A stretch of DNA of 64,000 nucleotides from contig JAJIRX010000680.1 in NCBI GenBank assembly GCA_023853785.1, positions 150,526 to 214,525 of the forward strand, in the 5' to 3' direction. A model generated the notes under the pieces. That model saw only the letters and a program-made list of their open reading frames with translations. It had not been told where the DNA came from and did no database searches. How positions within the stretch are numbered: position 1 is the stretch's first letter; the number at the start of each line of letters is the position of its first letter. Positions 34,755-46,106 of this stretch are shown here, one piece after another. This stretch comes from Psilocybe azurescens (taxonomy: Eukaryota; Basidiomycota; Agaricomycetes; Agaricales; Agrocybaceae). The position numbers and the translations under genes were made by a program.

Positions 34755-35364
34755 GGCCTTTCTTAAGAGTCATTTATCCATCCTTCAGTTCTCGCCTGTC
34801 GGGTTTTCTGTATTCCTTGTGCATTGTAGTGTTATTTCTGATTGTTGGTATTTTTCCCTTCTCTCCCCTTTTGCTTTTTTTCGTTTTGATTTCTCCCAGC
34901 TTTCTTTTTTCATAATCTTCCCTGTGTTGAACGAGCGAGGATTAGCCGGTCCCATCTTTTCCCTTCGCGCTTTGGTCGATTAATACGTACATTTAGTACT
35001 CAAACCTTTCGTAAAGAGGCATGCTCTCTTCAGGATATACATATGATAATGTATATCCACTCTACTTCACACCGTAGTATCGTGATAGCTCAATGGTACC
35101 AACTAGTTCTACCTGTTGTGCAGCAGTCGACAATCCGAGTCTGGATATCTGGACGTAGCCAACACCGCCCGCAATGTATTTATTATTCGGTTCATCGATT
35201 GAGAGAAAGATGAAAGATGAATTTGACCCCTATGAATAGAACGCGCCAGAAGCAGTTCAATGCGCCCGTGGCTCCTTCTTTTCAGAGCTTCTTAATCCAT
35301 TGCACCCGATAACGTGGCTAGTTTTAATCAGACGCCTGCGCAGTCTGTCCTTTTGCACGAAACC
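34755..35364. other. Intergenic region
   Basis: Pyrimidine-rich 3' flank, then non-coding sequence. A string near 35090 resembles a tRNA A-box, but the rest of a tRNA is absent. Confidence 0.4.
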
Positions 35365-36374
35365 ATGACTCAAACCTCTGATATCGATACCTCGGGCTTT
35401 CCAGCGGGTTACTTTGTCATTCGATCTGTTGGGACCAATAGACTCCTTGATGTGACGTTGGACGATATCGAGGATGGGACAGAGATTGCACTCTGGTCTG
35501 AGAAGGAAAAGTCCCTCGTGGAAAGTAAGTAATGCACCTTGGGACCCTGAACGACTCATGCTCAGTACTTTTGTTGTAAACTCACGCAGGCTTTCGAGAT
35601 CCTAAGACCAATAATCAGGTTAGCCTGTGTTCAGATCTTGAGAACAGGTCGACTTTTTGTGTTTAATTTATTTAATAAGTCATCGTACTAGGTCTTCTTC
35701 ATCGATTCTTCTGGTGCATTATGCTCGAGGTCTGCCGGCCATGCTATAGACGTTGAAGGTGATCTGGTCTTCCTTGTCATCCAAAATGACGAGACTAAAG
35801 CAATGATTCTATGTAGATGCTTCTCGCCTTGTACTGCGTCACAGACGCCCGGTTTCATATCCATTCCCTAATGCTTACGCTCATCCTTTGCCTAAATTCT
35901 CGTATAATCCGCATACAGGGGGAGATCTCTGTTAAATTTACATGCGATCCGGCGTATCCTCCTCCTCCAGCGCCGGGAGAGACCACTTCAACGGCATGGC
36001 AAGGTAAGACGTATCTCCTTACCTCCATCCCATTGCGGAAACCACGGACGATTATCGACAACGCGTCCGAGTTTATTGCCACGAACATCTTCACGCCTAT
36101 TTCCTACCTAACCGGTGGCCCAGCGCCCACTCCAGCGAGGCCTGATGAGGTGTTCAACGCGGATATCGACCTGAACGAGGATGAGCTTGTGGAAGAAGAA
36201 CGAGGGGAAGAAGCGGAGGTGGATGATTCTCCTGAGCCTGCTAGAAAGGTCCGGATCGTTTCTGTGCCCAGCGCGGAGAAGAACATGATGGATTTGTTGC
36301 TGTCGGAGAAGACCAGGAACAGGCGGAGGTGGATTATCACTCCTTTGCGGACGACGAACGCTAAGAGGAGTTGA
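35365..36374 (+). CDS. Beta-trefoil (ricin-B-like) lectin-domain protein
   Basis: The N-terminus after ATG 35365 reads GYFVIRSVGTNRLLDVTLDD, DGTEIALWSEKEKSLVE, then FFIDSSGALCSRSAGHAIDV. This is the repeating pattern of ricin-B-type beta-trefoils in mushroom carbohydrate-binding proteins. An intron (about 35760-35815) joins AIDVE to DASRLVLRHRRPVSYPF. The C-terminal third carries a polyproline stretch and an acidic region (NEDELVEEERGEEAEVDD), then RNRRRWIITPLR. The GGGGG run 35918-35922 has one base too many for HTGEISVKFTC. No signal peptide, so probably cytosolic. Sugar specificity cannot be read from the sequence, and no enzymatic domain is attached. Confidence 0.68.
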
Positions 36375-36881
36375 TGGGCGCTCCTATACTATGCGACCCC
36401 TTTGGAATTTGGGATCGAAGGGAAATTGGAATATTTTGTTATGAAAGTTGTAGTTTGTATGGAATTTAGCTCGACTGCTGCACGTCTTTCAACTGTCGAA
36501 ATGGTTGTTTTAAAGTCTCAACGGTGGATTCAATTCTGATTGAATAATTCTAACAACTGTTGGCCTTTATACAGGCGATTCTGGTCTGATGTTGATTTGT
36601 TTGCTAGTTTGAGTAACGCCTGCTAGTAGAAATGTCGCACTTATTGATTAGTTGAAGATATATCGCTTTCGAGTCACGAGGGTCTCGCGACACCAATTAT
36701 AATAATATGCATCAACGGTCACACAATGGTCCAGACCGTTGAACCCGACCAATATGACAATTCTGAGAGATTTCCACGACCACTTATATCTGGTGTTTGG
36801 CGCCCGCGGCAGCTTAGGTGTCTGTTAGTTCCTTTGCCATAACCTAACTCTACGCACGCTGGCAAATACCCTGGGCCTAAT
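36375..36881. other. Intergenic region before the WLM pair
   Basis: No gene or repeat seen. Confidence 0.4.
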
Positions 36882-38289
36882 ATGCGCGATATCTACGTTC
36901 TGTCTTTTTACTCACCTCAAGGACCAATTCGACGCCGATAGGGCATTGCATCTGCTCCAGCGGGTGGCATCCCTGGTTAAGCCCATCATGCGAAAGCGTG
37001 GGTGGGTTCTACCAGTTCTTTCTGAGTTCTATCCAGACAATCCCAGCTTGTATGGTGAGTGGAAACCGCCGACACTGATTACAGTCAGCCCTATTTTCAC
37101 CATCCTATTTGACCTCTTCTCTATTCTCCAGGCCTCAGTACGCGTTGTTTAAACTATCTTCCATCGATATGATTCTAATAGCAGGACAGATGAGAATATG
37201 GGACAAAAGATCCTCTTGCGACTTCGTCCTGCTAATTCGGCGGATTCACTTCTTCCCGAAGAAAATGTGGTAGGGACTATGCTTCACGAAGTAAGCCTTT
37301 GAATGGATAGTATGTATGCGCCACGGCTTACACTCCTTTCTTCATAGCTCACACACAACGTGCACAGAGACCATGATGAACATTTCTATAATTATCTCAA
37401 TGATCTACAATTCGAATATAAAGGACTGCAATGGTCGGGCTGGGACGGCGAAGGTTTCCTCTCTGTGGGGCATCTCCTGGGCACAGGTTTCTCTCCTCAT
37501 GTCCCACCACAAGTGGCCCGGCTAAGGGCGCTGGAAGCTGCAGAACATCGCGCAAAAGCAGCGCGTGAACTTGGCTCAGGGGGTCAACTAGGAGGGTCAA
37601 CTAAAAAGACCGGATCGACTACCAGAGAATTAACAGCACGGGTATAAGCTTACTTTCTAAAGGCTAGGGTGCAGGTTGATGATGATAATATCTGTCATTT
37701 AGGCCGCAGAAAAGAGGTTCCAAGACGAGAAGTCCTGTGCATCTGGTGCAGAAGCTCGGCGTGAAGCTGAAAAAGCAGCCGTAGAAAGCATTACAGTCAC
37801 AGTCGCCGACTTGGCTCTAGATATGGATATCCGAGGGACCAAATCCAATATACCGGATTCCGATTCGAAGGTCGTCGCCGCTGAAGACTTACATTCTGAG
37901 GCTTCCGATCCTAAAAGGGAGTTGCTGGCCCTTCGAAGAAACCCAGACCCAAGCCACAAGGTGTCTCCAAAGTTCTATCGTCAAGATTACTCACAGCAGA
38001 CCTCTCGACTGGAAAACGAGTAGAATCCCGACCTATATCAACACTCGCAACTCCTATGAAGAAATTGCGACCAATCAGAGCTCCAACCAGCTTGACAATT
38101 GCTGGTGAATGGTCCTGCTCAGGGTGCAGCTTGGTCAATCCTGCCTATGCACTTCATTGCGACGCTTGTCAAGTACGCAGACCATATGACGAACGCGAAG
38201 GATGGCCATGCCTCTTATGCGGTGAGATTGGGAACATACACGAGCATTGGTCGTGTAAGTTCTGCGGTTGGATCAAACTGCATAGTTAA
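36882..38289 (+). CDS. WLM metalloprotease with RanBP2 zinc fingers, copy 1
   Basis: Paralogue of the adjacent gene, in the Wss1/SPRTN-related family that degrades DNA-protein crosslinks. After MRDIYVLSF the WLM domain continues with LLQRVASLVKPIMRKRGW. The zinc site HELTHNVHRDHDEHF spans an intron, and the C-terminus has RanBP2-type fingers (WSCSGCSLVNPAYALHCDAC, then a second Cys pair), ending GWIKLHS. The middle region where copy 2 carries SUMO-interacting motifs reads VADLALDMD and SKVVAAED, which look degraded. Two frame breaks were found: TTTTT 36905-36909 (SFTHLKDQFDADRALHLLQ once corrected) and AAAAGGG 37913-37919. The catalytic HExxH with distal His is intact. Confidence 0.83.
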
Positions 38290-38674
38290 TGCACAAATAA
38301 TGCTGCATGCAATGGCAGTCGGATTTCGGCTTTGATGGGAACGGTTTTGGTAAATGTTCCCTTTTTTCTTTTCTATTTGATACCGATATCTTATATGGAG
38401 CTATAATGTACCATCACTATTTAAACGCATTTTTCATGATTTAAGCTTTTGCCTGAACTTAGGATTGGTTTAGGGAGACCGTGACACCATTGGACGCGAG
38501 GTGATCACGAGAATCTAGTAACGCGACTCTAATTAGATTTGTCACGCCGAAGCAGCGGGAAGGGTTGCTGAGAAACCACAAGCACTTACGCAAGTGTCCA
38601 TAAAAGCTTTCGCGTCCTTCATATGAATTCCTCTGCTTTCAACCCAACTTCCACATAACAAGAACCTCAGGGGT
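38290..38674. other. Spacer between tandem WLM genes
   Basis: A/T-rich spacer with no coding content. It is the presumed promoter of copy 2. Confidence 0.4.
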
Positions 38675-40054
38675 ATGCCCGATATCTTTGTTCAGTCTTT
38701 CACCCGCCTCAAGGACAAGCCTAATGCCGACAAAGCATTGCATATGCTACAGAGGGTAGCTTCCCTCGTCAAGCCCATTATGCGAAAGCGTAACTGGGTT
38801 CTACCAATACTTGCTGAGTTCTTTCCAGACAACCCGAATCTAGTCGGTGAGTTGGATTGACTGCCATTTTCGTTACTGATAGTTCAAGATCCTGATACTG
38901 TTCAACCTTTTGCTTTTGTTCAGGACTTAGTACGCTTATCCAGAATCTGATTCATTGAAGATGACCTTAACAAAGGTATAGATGTGAACATGGGGCAGAA
39001 AATTCTCGTACGACTTCGTCCGGCGCATTCTCCAAATTCGTTTCTCCCCGAGGAAGATGTAATTGGGACTATGCTTCACGAGGTGAGCTCACATATGGAG
39101 AGATGTAGAAGTTATAATTCAAAATACCATCTTGCCAGCTCACGCACAATGTGCACGGTCCTCACGATGAAAAGTTCTACAAATACCTCGACGGTTTACA
39201 GGACGAATATGACGGATTGCAACGGTCGGGCTACGCTGGTGAAGGCTTCTTCTCCGAAGGGAAACGCCTGGGCACGAATATTTCCCATAATGTCCCGCCA
39301 CATATAGCCCGATTGAAAGCTCTTGAGGCTGCCGAAAAACGCGCGAAAACGTCGCGTGTTCTTGGCTCAGGCGGTCGACTAGGAGGGTCTGCCAGAAATG
39401 CTGGGTTGAGTCCCAGAGAGTTAGTAGCACGGGTGAGCCCATTTTTTGCGTCGAAGATGAAATTTGCAGATTTAAAACTTAACTTTGCTATTGAAGGCCG
39501 CGGAAAAGAGATTCCGTGACGAGCAATCCTGTGCATCTGGGGCAGATGCTCAGCGCGAAGCCGATAAAGCCGCTAAAGAAAGTGTTACAAGCAAGGTCAT
39601 TGACTTGACCCTGGATGACGACGATATCGAAATGACAATGTCGGATTCTGATTCCGAGGTAATTATCGTGAAAGATGTGCATCCTCAACCTGCCAAATCC
39701 ACCAATGCCAATGCTAGTCCCTCAAAGAAAAAGATATCCAAGCCACCAAATGTTGCCAAAATTCCATCATCAAGACCTGTGACTGGACAACAAGACTTGA
39801 ATCGGCGTATATCATCGTCTGTTGTTTCTACAAAGAAAATTCAGCCACCCCTGCACTCGAGTGTTGCAAGTGATTGGTCCTGTTCGGTGTGCACCTTGCT
39901 GAATCCCGCCAATGCGCTGCAGTGCGACGCTTGTCAGACGCACAAACCGTTTGATGAGGGTGAAGGATGGTCTTGCCTCACGTGTGGTGAGAATGGGAAC
40001 TCTCATGAGCATTGGGCGTGTAAATTCTGTGGTGGGATCAAATTGCACAGCTAG
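38675..40054 (+). CDS. Wss1-like WLM metalloprotease with SIMs and RanBP2 zinc fingers, copy 2
   Basis: SUMO-targeted DNA-protein-crosslink protease class (yeast Wss1). Start MPDIFVQSFTRLKDKPNADK. WLM catalytic motif HELTHNVHGPHDEKF is created across an intron. Then come LGSGGRLGGS and a pair of acidic-flanked hydrophobic motifs, KVIDLTLDDDD and SEVIIVKD, matching the SUMO-interacting consensus. Two RanBP2-type fingers follow: WSCSVCTLLNPANALQCDAC and GWSCLTCGENGNSHEHWACK. The protein ends IKLHS at TAG 40052-40054. Four introns correspond to those of copy 1. All frames are intact. Nuclear action on SUMO-modified crosslinks is inferred from motif architecture. Confidence 0.88.
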
Positions 40055-40139
40055 CAGGATTCGAGGTTGGGTGCATTTATTTTTTCTTCGTTTCGATACC
40101 ACTATCTTCTTGTAAATACCATGTACCATCACATTTAAT

Positions 40140-41638
40140 TCAGGCGGCCCTTCTAATACGAAACAGTTTGACATTTTCACATGAGTTATGCGTCTCGACT
40201 GTCTCTGAAAAAGATGTCTGCTTGAAGCCTATATCCACTTCATGAATGGTAAGCAGTGACTCTGCAACCAGTGTTAGTTGATTTTCATGATAAAAGGTTG
40301 ATACTGGCTTTACCTTCCACAAGGGCAATAAATTTATTGATGGTCGTTTCATTTCGCACTGTAAGGGCAATAAGGGCAACTATGGGCTTTTTCTGAGACT
40401 CGGTGGGCTGAAGCGCAACCATGATTGTTCCAACCAAGGAAGGGATCAAAGAAGGATCAAAAACCTGCAGGAATAGTCTAGTTTATATACAGTTTTGGAG
40501 GGAGAGGGAAAGACTTACCACATCAGCACCAAGAATAACATCGGGGTGGATTTTTTCATGAATCAGAGTTTCCAATAGGCTACACTGTTCTGGGTCTATT
40601 GACTCAGACCAGTCAAGTATCATATAATCGATGTTGTGGTGGTTGGAAGACGCGTCTGTAGCAAACATTCGGATCTAAAGAATATACGGAATGGAAAGAC
40701 GCACTGCATGATAAATTGATGTTATCACGACAGCGCGCAAGAACTTCGTTGTTGATATCAGTTAGACACAAAGAGGGATGGGGAGATGACATTTCCATTT
40801 TCTGATGAATATTTTGCAGAGTGGCAACGATAATTCCAAGAAAACCTATTCCTGAACCGAGCTCGAGGACTCGTTTAGATACGACTATATCTGAAACGTT
40901 TGAAGTTTGTAAGTCGTCGGGACAGTCTTGATATTTGAGAAATGTTACCTGGATGCAATATGATATATTGAGATAGTACAAAGCTAGCCATCCAAGTCCT
41001 CAACCCCGTGGTGCCATTCTCGATCGTAGTCCTGGATTCTAACAATGTTGTGGTTCGATAATGTGTGAGATCTACAGTGTTATTGCGTATTGCTGGGTCG
41101 AGTGAAAGATTTCTCGGATCCCAAAAATGAGTGATATAAGATTGTGAAGGTGTTGCCCTCCCAGGAAGACCTCGACCACATATCTGAGAACGAGCGCTGG
41201 GATTTGATGAGCCCGTTGCCCTAGGTGTTCAATTCGACTTTAATCTTGTGCATAGCGTACATTTATGAACTTACGGTCCAGATGGAGGCATGAGAGAGAC
41301 ATAATGGGTATAAATTTGAGCATCGATTTCAAAATCGGCATCAGGCTACTAGAACAGTTGTCTACGCCGGTTGGCAAAAGCCAATAGCTCAAAAAAATGA
41401 CTTGCCTTTTCATTTACACATTTTCGTGCTCGGTCTTCCAGGGTTTCGACAACCCATTTCCAGAACCGCTGCTGATATTGGTTTGAAGGCGGATAGGCCA
41501 GAAAATGTTCACTGAGCAAGATATTCTGGACCAAAAAATTGTTTATTGTAAGTAGAGAGCAGCTCTCAGGGAATTGAATAGCATTTGGGAAGTCAGGGCA
41601 AAGAATGCTCGCAATAGAGAGAAAAGTTGGGCGTCCAT
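40140..41638 (-). CDS. EF2-lysine methyltransferase (EFM3/EEF2KMT, FAM86-like)
   Basis: S-adenosylmethionine-dependent methyltransferase of the FAM86 class; yeast Efm3 methylates a lysine of EF2. The N-terminal helical region includes FLVQNILLSEHFLAYPPSNQ and FWKWVVETLEDRARKC. SAM motif I is VLELGSGIGFLGIIVATLQ, the acidic loop is CLTDINNEVL, and post-motifs are DYMILDWSE and HPDVILGADV. The end is ENVKLFRIRRAA at TGA 40140-40142. Several introns split the gene. Start 41636-41638 gives MDAQLFS, and one base is missing near 41614 before IASILCPDFPNAIQFPES. The likely target gene, EF2, lies about 7 kb away; adjacency may be chance. Confidence 0.82.
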
Positions 41639-41757
41639 GATCAAAAGCTTAACCAATCGTGTTCTTTAATTGCAATTGTTTTGACATCAAATTACAAAGT
41701 CCGCAGAACACGTGACCGTTCCCAGAAATCCTTCAAATTTTTCGCTGACGTTCTTCA

Positions 41758-43372
41758 ATGTTTTGCCACCATCTCTCTTCTTCTTTCAGACCATGTCTGC
41801 GCTTAGTGTCTCGACCTGTAGCTAGTACATCTCGTATATTCCAACTCAGATTTAACTCCACAATTACCTCTCTTCCTTCCAATGACACGTCAGATGCCGC
41901 CGAGAACTCCGCATCTGCCTCCCCTTCCAGATGCCGAGGATGGTGATGCTTTCTCTGAATTCGAAGAGATGAATGAAGAGGGAGGCAGCGAGGGCGAGAA
42001 GGGTCCCAAGACTTATAGGGAGTTTATGCAGAAAATTGGTAGTCAATACCAGTATGCGTCGCCCCAGAATTGGCTGGCGCCGAAAACAGTTGAGTTGATT
42101 CCACGTCTACCTCATTACAACATTATTTACCATGACTATCTATTTAATAGCCCTTTCCCATGAACCCTTCCTTCAAACCACCTCCACCATTATCTGACCT
42201 CCAAAAGATGTTATTTTCCAAAAATTTCTCGCTGATCCTCTACTGCATACTCCTCGCAAACTTGCCCTCCGTCACCATCTGAGTCTGAAACGTGTCGACG
42301 CCATCTTGCGTCTCAAGGGACTAGAAAGACATTTCACCAAGGTTAGTCACGTTCTGTTCACAATGTCCATCCCCAATTTCTATTGGCGGATATTTGTATG
42401 ATGCTTTTTCGATTAGTCTTATAGACACATACATGGTTACAACTCGTATATTTCTGACATCTCATGTTATCGGACATAATTCTTGAACATAGCTAACCTC
42501 CTCTTCTTTTACAGGTATATTTTAACTCTTTGTATCTATCTATCGTTGGCTTATCACACCCACTTGCCCTTATGTCGTAGACTGTGAGTTATTTTCTTCT
42601 GCTCACTATGCCATTCTCAAAGACGAGGCATAAAATTCATTCGCGAAATGGAAGACATCCTGTGGTGCCTTACATCGCCCAGGAAATGGTTATACCCTGT
42701 TTCAACCCCATTTGATCTTTCTATGTTTAAATATCCTTTGCCTGTGTCCTTTTACTGGACTCATACTGATGGCCTTGTTATAGGGAATTTCTTTACAAAC
42801 AGGGTTTCAAATTGGTATGGATAGGTTGCTCAACGCCTACACACATCCAGACACATCGGCAAAGACATCCCCCAAAAGTAACATCCAGGATCGTGAAGAC
42901 GTATCTCAAGCCGATGCACTAGAACAAGCGGAGAAACGTGATGCCGCTCGTTATCGCTACGAACGTCTTTATTGGGAATCTACTCCAGAAGACGGACGAG
43001 TAAGTGATATTCCTGCAACGATATTATTCATAGTTCATTTACCGCAATATTCTCTTTTTAAAGGAACCTATCCTTCCTGGAGTTCTGGAAGCTTCAAAGA
43101 AGAGAACGCAACTCAAAGAGCAAGCTAAGAAGCAGGCGGCTGCAAGAATGCTTCAGGGCAGACTACCCAAGAGCCCTTGGATCCGTCGACCATCGCGCCC
43201 ATCTTTTGTTGCGTGGAGGCAAGGTCGCGTTGCGACCAGATTTGTTGACGTCGGTGCAGATTTCTTGAGTGTCGAAGACCTCTTGAAAAGCGAGGCATCT
43301 CACAGGCACAAGCACGAACAACGGCAAAAGAAAGCAGATGGAAAGAAGCAGATGCTGTTGAAGTCGAAGTAG
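41758..43372 (+). CDS. Mitochondrial ribosomal small-subunit protein, mS45/Bot1p-like
   Basis: An N-terminal Arg/Ser/Leu-rich mitochondrial targeting sequence (MFCHHLSSSFRPCLRLVS) precedes the Bot1p signature: KTYREFMQKIG, YASPQNWLAPKT, then across an intron PFPMNPSFKPPPPLSD, and LSLKRVDAILRLKGLE. Later exons carry GFQIGMDRLLNAYTHP, RYERLYWESTPEDG and a basic C-terminus (SHRHKHEQRQKKADGKKQ). Two single-base problems lie at 41935-41936 (before DAEDGDAFSEF) and 42201-42202 (before KDVIFQKFLADPL). An intron cluster covers about 42340-42800, with short exons between introns. Known relatives sit in the mitoribosome small subunit. Convergent with the NR2C2AP-like gene, with stops about 30 bases apart. 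Confidence 0.82.
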
Positions 43373-43401
43373 TAGATATCCCTTGTGCCTTTATTTACCC
43401 A

Positions 43402-44029
43402 TTAATGCAATCGATTAATAAATACATCCTGTACCCCGTCTCCTAGATCTGTAGTTTTCTCTACATATCGTGGTTTTATTCCTTCAACCTTCAGGTCGTA
43501 GACGGTGATTCTACCGAAGAAATCTGAACTGTCCTCGAACACTAATCTCATTGCCGTTATTCCTCCCTTCAACGCTTCAAATGGTCCAGGTATAAGGTCA
43601 AATATTTGTCGGCGATTGACGTCTTCTGGAAATACGGTGGTGAACGACCGCCAATCCTTTTTATTTGCGTCGTCGGAAGTGAACAGGACGCAGCGTGTCC
43701 CAACGAACCCCCTTGAAAGGTGATTGAGAGGCGCTTGGGTATTACCTTATCGTTAAATCCTAGTTGTATGAATTGTGGCAGGCCCTTTGAAGCGTTGTTC
43801 AGTATACATGAGGATACAATCAAGAAAGCAGTTACAAACCTGCTGTGATGTCCAGCATGTTTCTGGGCTATTATCGATCAAATTTTTCTTTCCTGTGGCT
43901 TTCTCAAGAGTGGAGCTGACTCTGCATGACCTTCCCGGTTAGCAAGTTAAATAGACGCGGCATTGAAGCAAAGATTAACTTTATGGACGTGTTGTCGTCG
44001 ATGAGCGAAACCGACTCATCGCTTGTCAT
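43402..44029 (-). CDS. NR2C2AP-like discoidin-fold protein
   Basis: Small protein resembling nuclear receptor 2C2-associated protein. Exons give MTSDESVSLIDDNTSIK, then KATGKKNLIDNSPETCWTSQ, GLPQFIQLGFNDKVIPKRLS, ITFQGGFVGTR, and LVFEDSSDFFGRITVYDLKV, ending VFINRLH at TAA 43402-43404. The TCW-x-S-x-QG and FQGG patterns and the DFFGR motif are characteristic of the family. One base is lost in the plus-strand CCCCC 43708-43712 (minus-strand GGGGG), after FQGG. The molecular role in fungi is unknown; the fold is F5/8-type-C-like. Confidence 0.78.
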
Positions 44030-44181
44030 CGCCGTGCAGAGTTAACGAACAATATTTTGGTTTCCTACTTTTCTGATCATTATGGCTTCCTCTTTTTCTA
44101 CTCCCATAACGTGACAATGGCCTTCAAGGGGTCCTGGCCTTTCCGGGTTTTGGATCTCTTTCATCCTTCCAACCAGTTTCT

Positions 44182-45528
44182 ATGAAATCTCGTTTGCAAT
44201 TTTTGAAGCCAAAAGCAGCGACGGCTACGACGACAACAACAAAACCGAATTGGCTTACTGCAGCCAGCTCGGAGAAGCATATTTCCGATGTCGTCCACCT
44301 ACTCACCATACGAGAATCGGCACGATACGTAGCTCGTGATGCATCTCGACAGAAAGCACTAGAGGCTTCTGAGCCAGTACCTCCCAACAAATCGTCGATC
44401 TCAATGGAGCCTTTCCAGAGGAAGGAGGAAATTAACCCGAAACTTGTTGAACACTATGCGATCACTACAGGTGTACATGAAGACAACCAGGACATGAATC
44501 GATACATAGATATCATCCCCTATGATCGCACACGAATGGTTATTGATGAAGGATGCCCGCCACCTATCGGGAATGAGGAATACAAGGGGAAAGGGCACGG
44601 GCGGTACTTGAATGCAAATTGGGTGCTGGAGAAGTATGGGCATAAATGGTGGATCGCGACACAGGCTCCTTTGCGGCACACTGCTCACGCGTTTCTGAGC
44701 GTCATACTCCAACCATGTGTGCACCCTCCTCACACTTCAGCCTCTCAACCAGGAGATTCGAAAAATAGTCGCGTGCGGACCGTCGTTCAACTTACGCGAA
44801 ATGTAGAAGGCGGTCGTAAGAAAGCTGATGCGTACTTTCCGAGTGAGGTAGGGAAGTCCATCGTTGTGCTTGCCGAACATGGATGCCATGCATCTCCTTT
44901 AAAGGTCACTTTATTGGAAAAGAAAACCATCAAAGACGCCCATTGCGTTCAAAGTACTGTGTCTGTTATACCGCTTGTCGAACCATCGCATCCCCGCTCG
45001 GAACACCTGGAAGCAAACAGCAAGGATGAAGATGATGACAGAGACTGTAGCCAAGGAGTTGTGTTCAATCATCTGCTCTATCTCTCATGGCCTGACCACG
45101 GGGTTCCAGCTCCAGAGGATCGCGATAGTCTGCTTGAATTTATCCAACTTGTAGATCAAATCAATCGTGATACCTCTCGATGCGCTGTTCATCCAGCAGC
45201 TACCCCAAGTCATGTTTGCGAAGAGCTTGATCCCGACCCACCGATTATGGTTGGATGCTCTGCTGGAATTGGTCGCACCGGGGCCTTCCTGGCGCTTTCT
45301 TCACTTCTTCGTGAATATGGCTTCCTCCGGCCGGCAGCTCACCCAACCATTGAACCTGCTGTGCACAACTCGCCCCTTGGCCATATATCTTCGGATCTTC
45401 GGGATGATCTAGTGCTACAAGAAATTGATTCCCTTCGAGAACAAAGGCCAGGAATGGTGCAGCGGACAGAACAGGTGATTCTTGTCTATAAGGTTTTAGC
45501 AGCTGTGTTTGGCGGGAATACTCAGTAA
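44182..45528 (+). CDS. Protein tyrosine phosphatase (classical PTP domain)
   Basis: Intronless 448-residue phosphatase. A basic N-terminus, possibly a targeting or docking region, precedes the PTP domain. The domain includes a KxNRY-like motif (NQDMNRYIDIIPYDRTR) and LNANWVLEKYGHKWWIATQAP. The WPD loop is YLSWPDHGVPAPED, the P-loop VGCSAGIGRTGAFLALSSLL carries the CX5R nucleophile, and the Q-loop region is RPGMVQRTEQVILVY. All catalytic residues (Asp, Cys, Arg, Gln) are visible and the frame is intact. It dephosphorylates phosphotyrosine, with MAP kinases the usual fungal targets (inference). Two candidate ATGs give an N-terminus with or without MKSRLQFLKPKAATATTTTT. Confidence 0.93.
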   Translation: MKSRLQFLKPKAATATTTTTKPNWLTAASSEKHISDVVHLLTIRESARYVARDASRQKALEASEPVPPNKSSISMEPFQRKEEINPKLVEHYAITTGVHEDNQDMNRYIDIIPYDRTRMVIDEGCPPPIGNEEYKGKGHGRYLNANWVLEKYGHKWWIATQAPLRHTAHAFLSVILQPCVHPPHTSASQPGDSKNSRVRTVVQLTRNVEGGRKKADAYFPSEVGKSIVVLAEHGCHASPLKVTLLEKKTIKDAHCVQSTVSVIPLVEPSHPRSEHLEANSKDEDDDRDCSQGVVFNHLLYLSWPDHGVPAPEDRDSLLEFIQLVDQINRDTSRCAVHPAATPSHVCEELDPDPPIMVGCSAGIGRTGAFLALSSLLREYGFLRPAAHPTIEPAVHNSPLGHISSDLRDDLVLQEIDSLREQRPGMVQRTEQVILVYKVLAAVFGGNTQ

Positions 45529-46106
45529 ACAGGCGCCGCTGGCCCATGCTCTTTTAAGTTTTTATTTTCATTTCTTATCTTGCCTTTGTTACATTTACCT
45601 TGAAGGCAATCTTTCAATCTATTTTTCATTTTCCTGCTTACCATCTTCTCGTCACTCTTGGTCCGGAGTTACGAAAGAAGCGAAAAGATATAGACACACA
45701 ATAGCGTCACCCAGCGCCTAAATATGCACTCAATGTTGTGAATTCTTTGAGCCTTTAACGACGTTAGAATACTTATATGCGTACCCTCAGAAAACTTACA
45801 CAGCAGCATCTATACTTAACCTTCTGTTTTTGAAGGTCACCTCTTCAAGAATTTAGTACGTGAGAGCAAATCTACGGTTCATGAGGCCGGTGTGCTCGAC
45901 TTGGAAACATTAATGATGCTGAAATTTTGGGGAAGGCGCCATAAGGACGACCGATTAATCAGCTCGTATCTCGACCTTGAGGTGTATGAATTATTTATAC
46001 GGCTGCTCTTTTTGCCTCCGAGATTATGTTCCCATACCGCAACATTCAATCTCGTCTTTCCCAATACCTTCGCCACCTTTCTCACATCGCACCAAATCCT
46101 CGATCA
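45529..46106. other. Intergenic region
   Basis: PTP 3' flank and quinone-oxidoreductase upstream region. No gene or repeat seen. Confidence 0.4.

Noticed and set aside
35085..35160. tRNA-like sequence (TAGCTCAATGG resembles an A-box)
   Set aside because: No matching T-arm with GTTCGA-type B-box and no acceptor-stem complementarity; a cloverleaf cannot be drawn.
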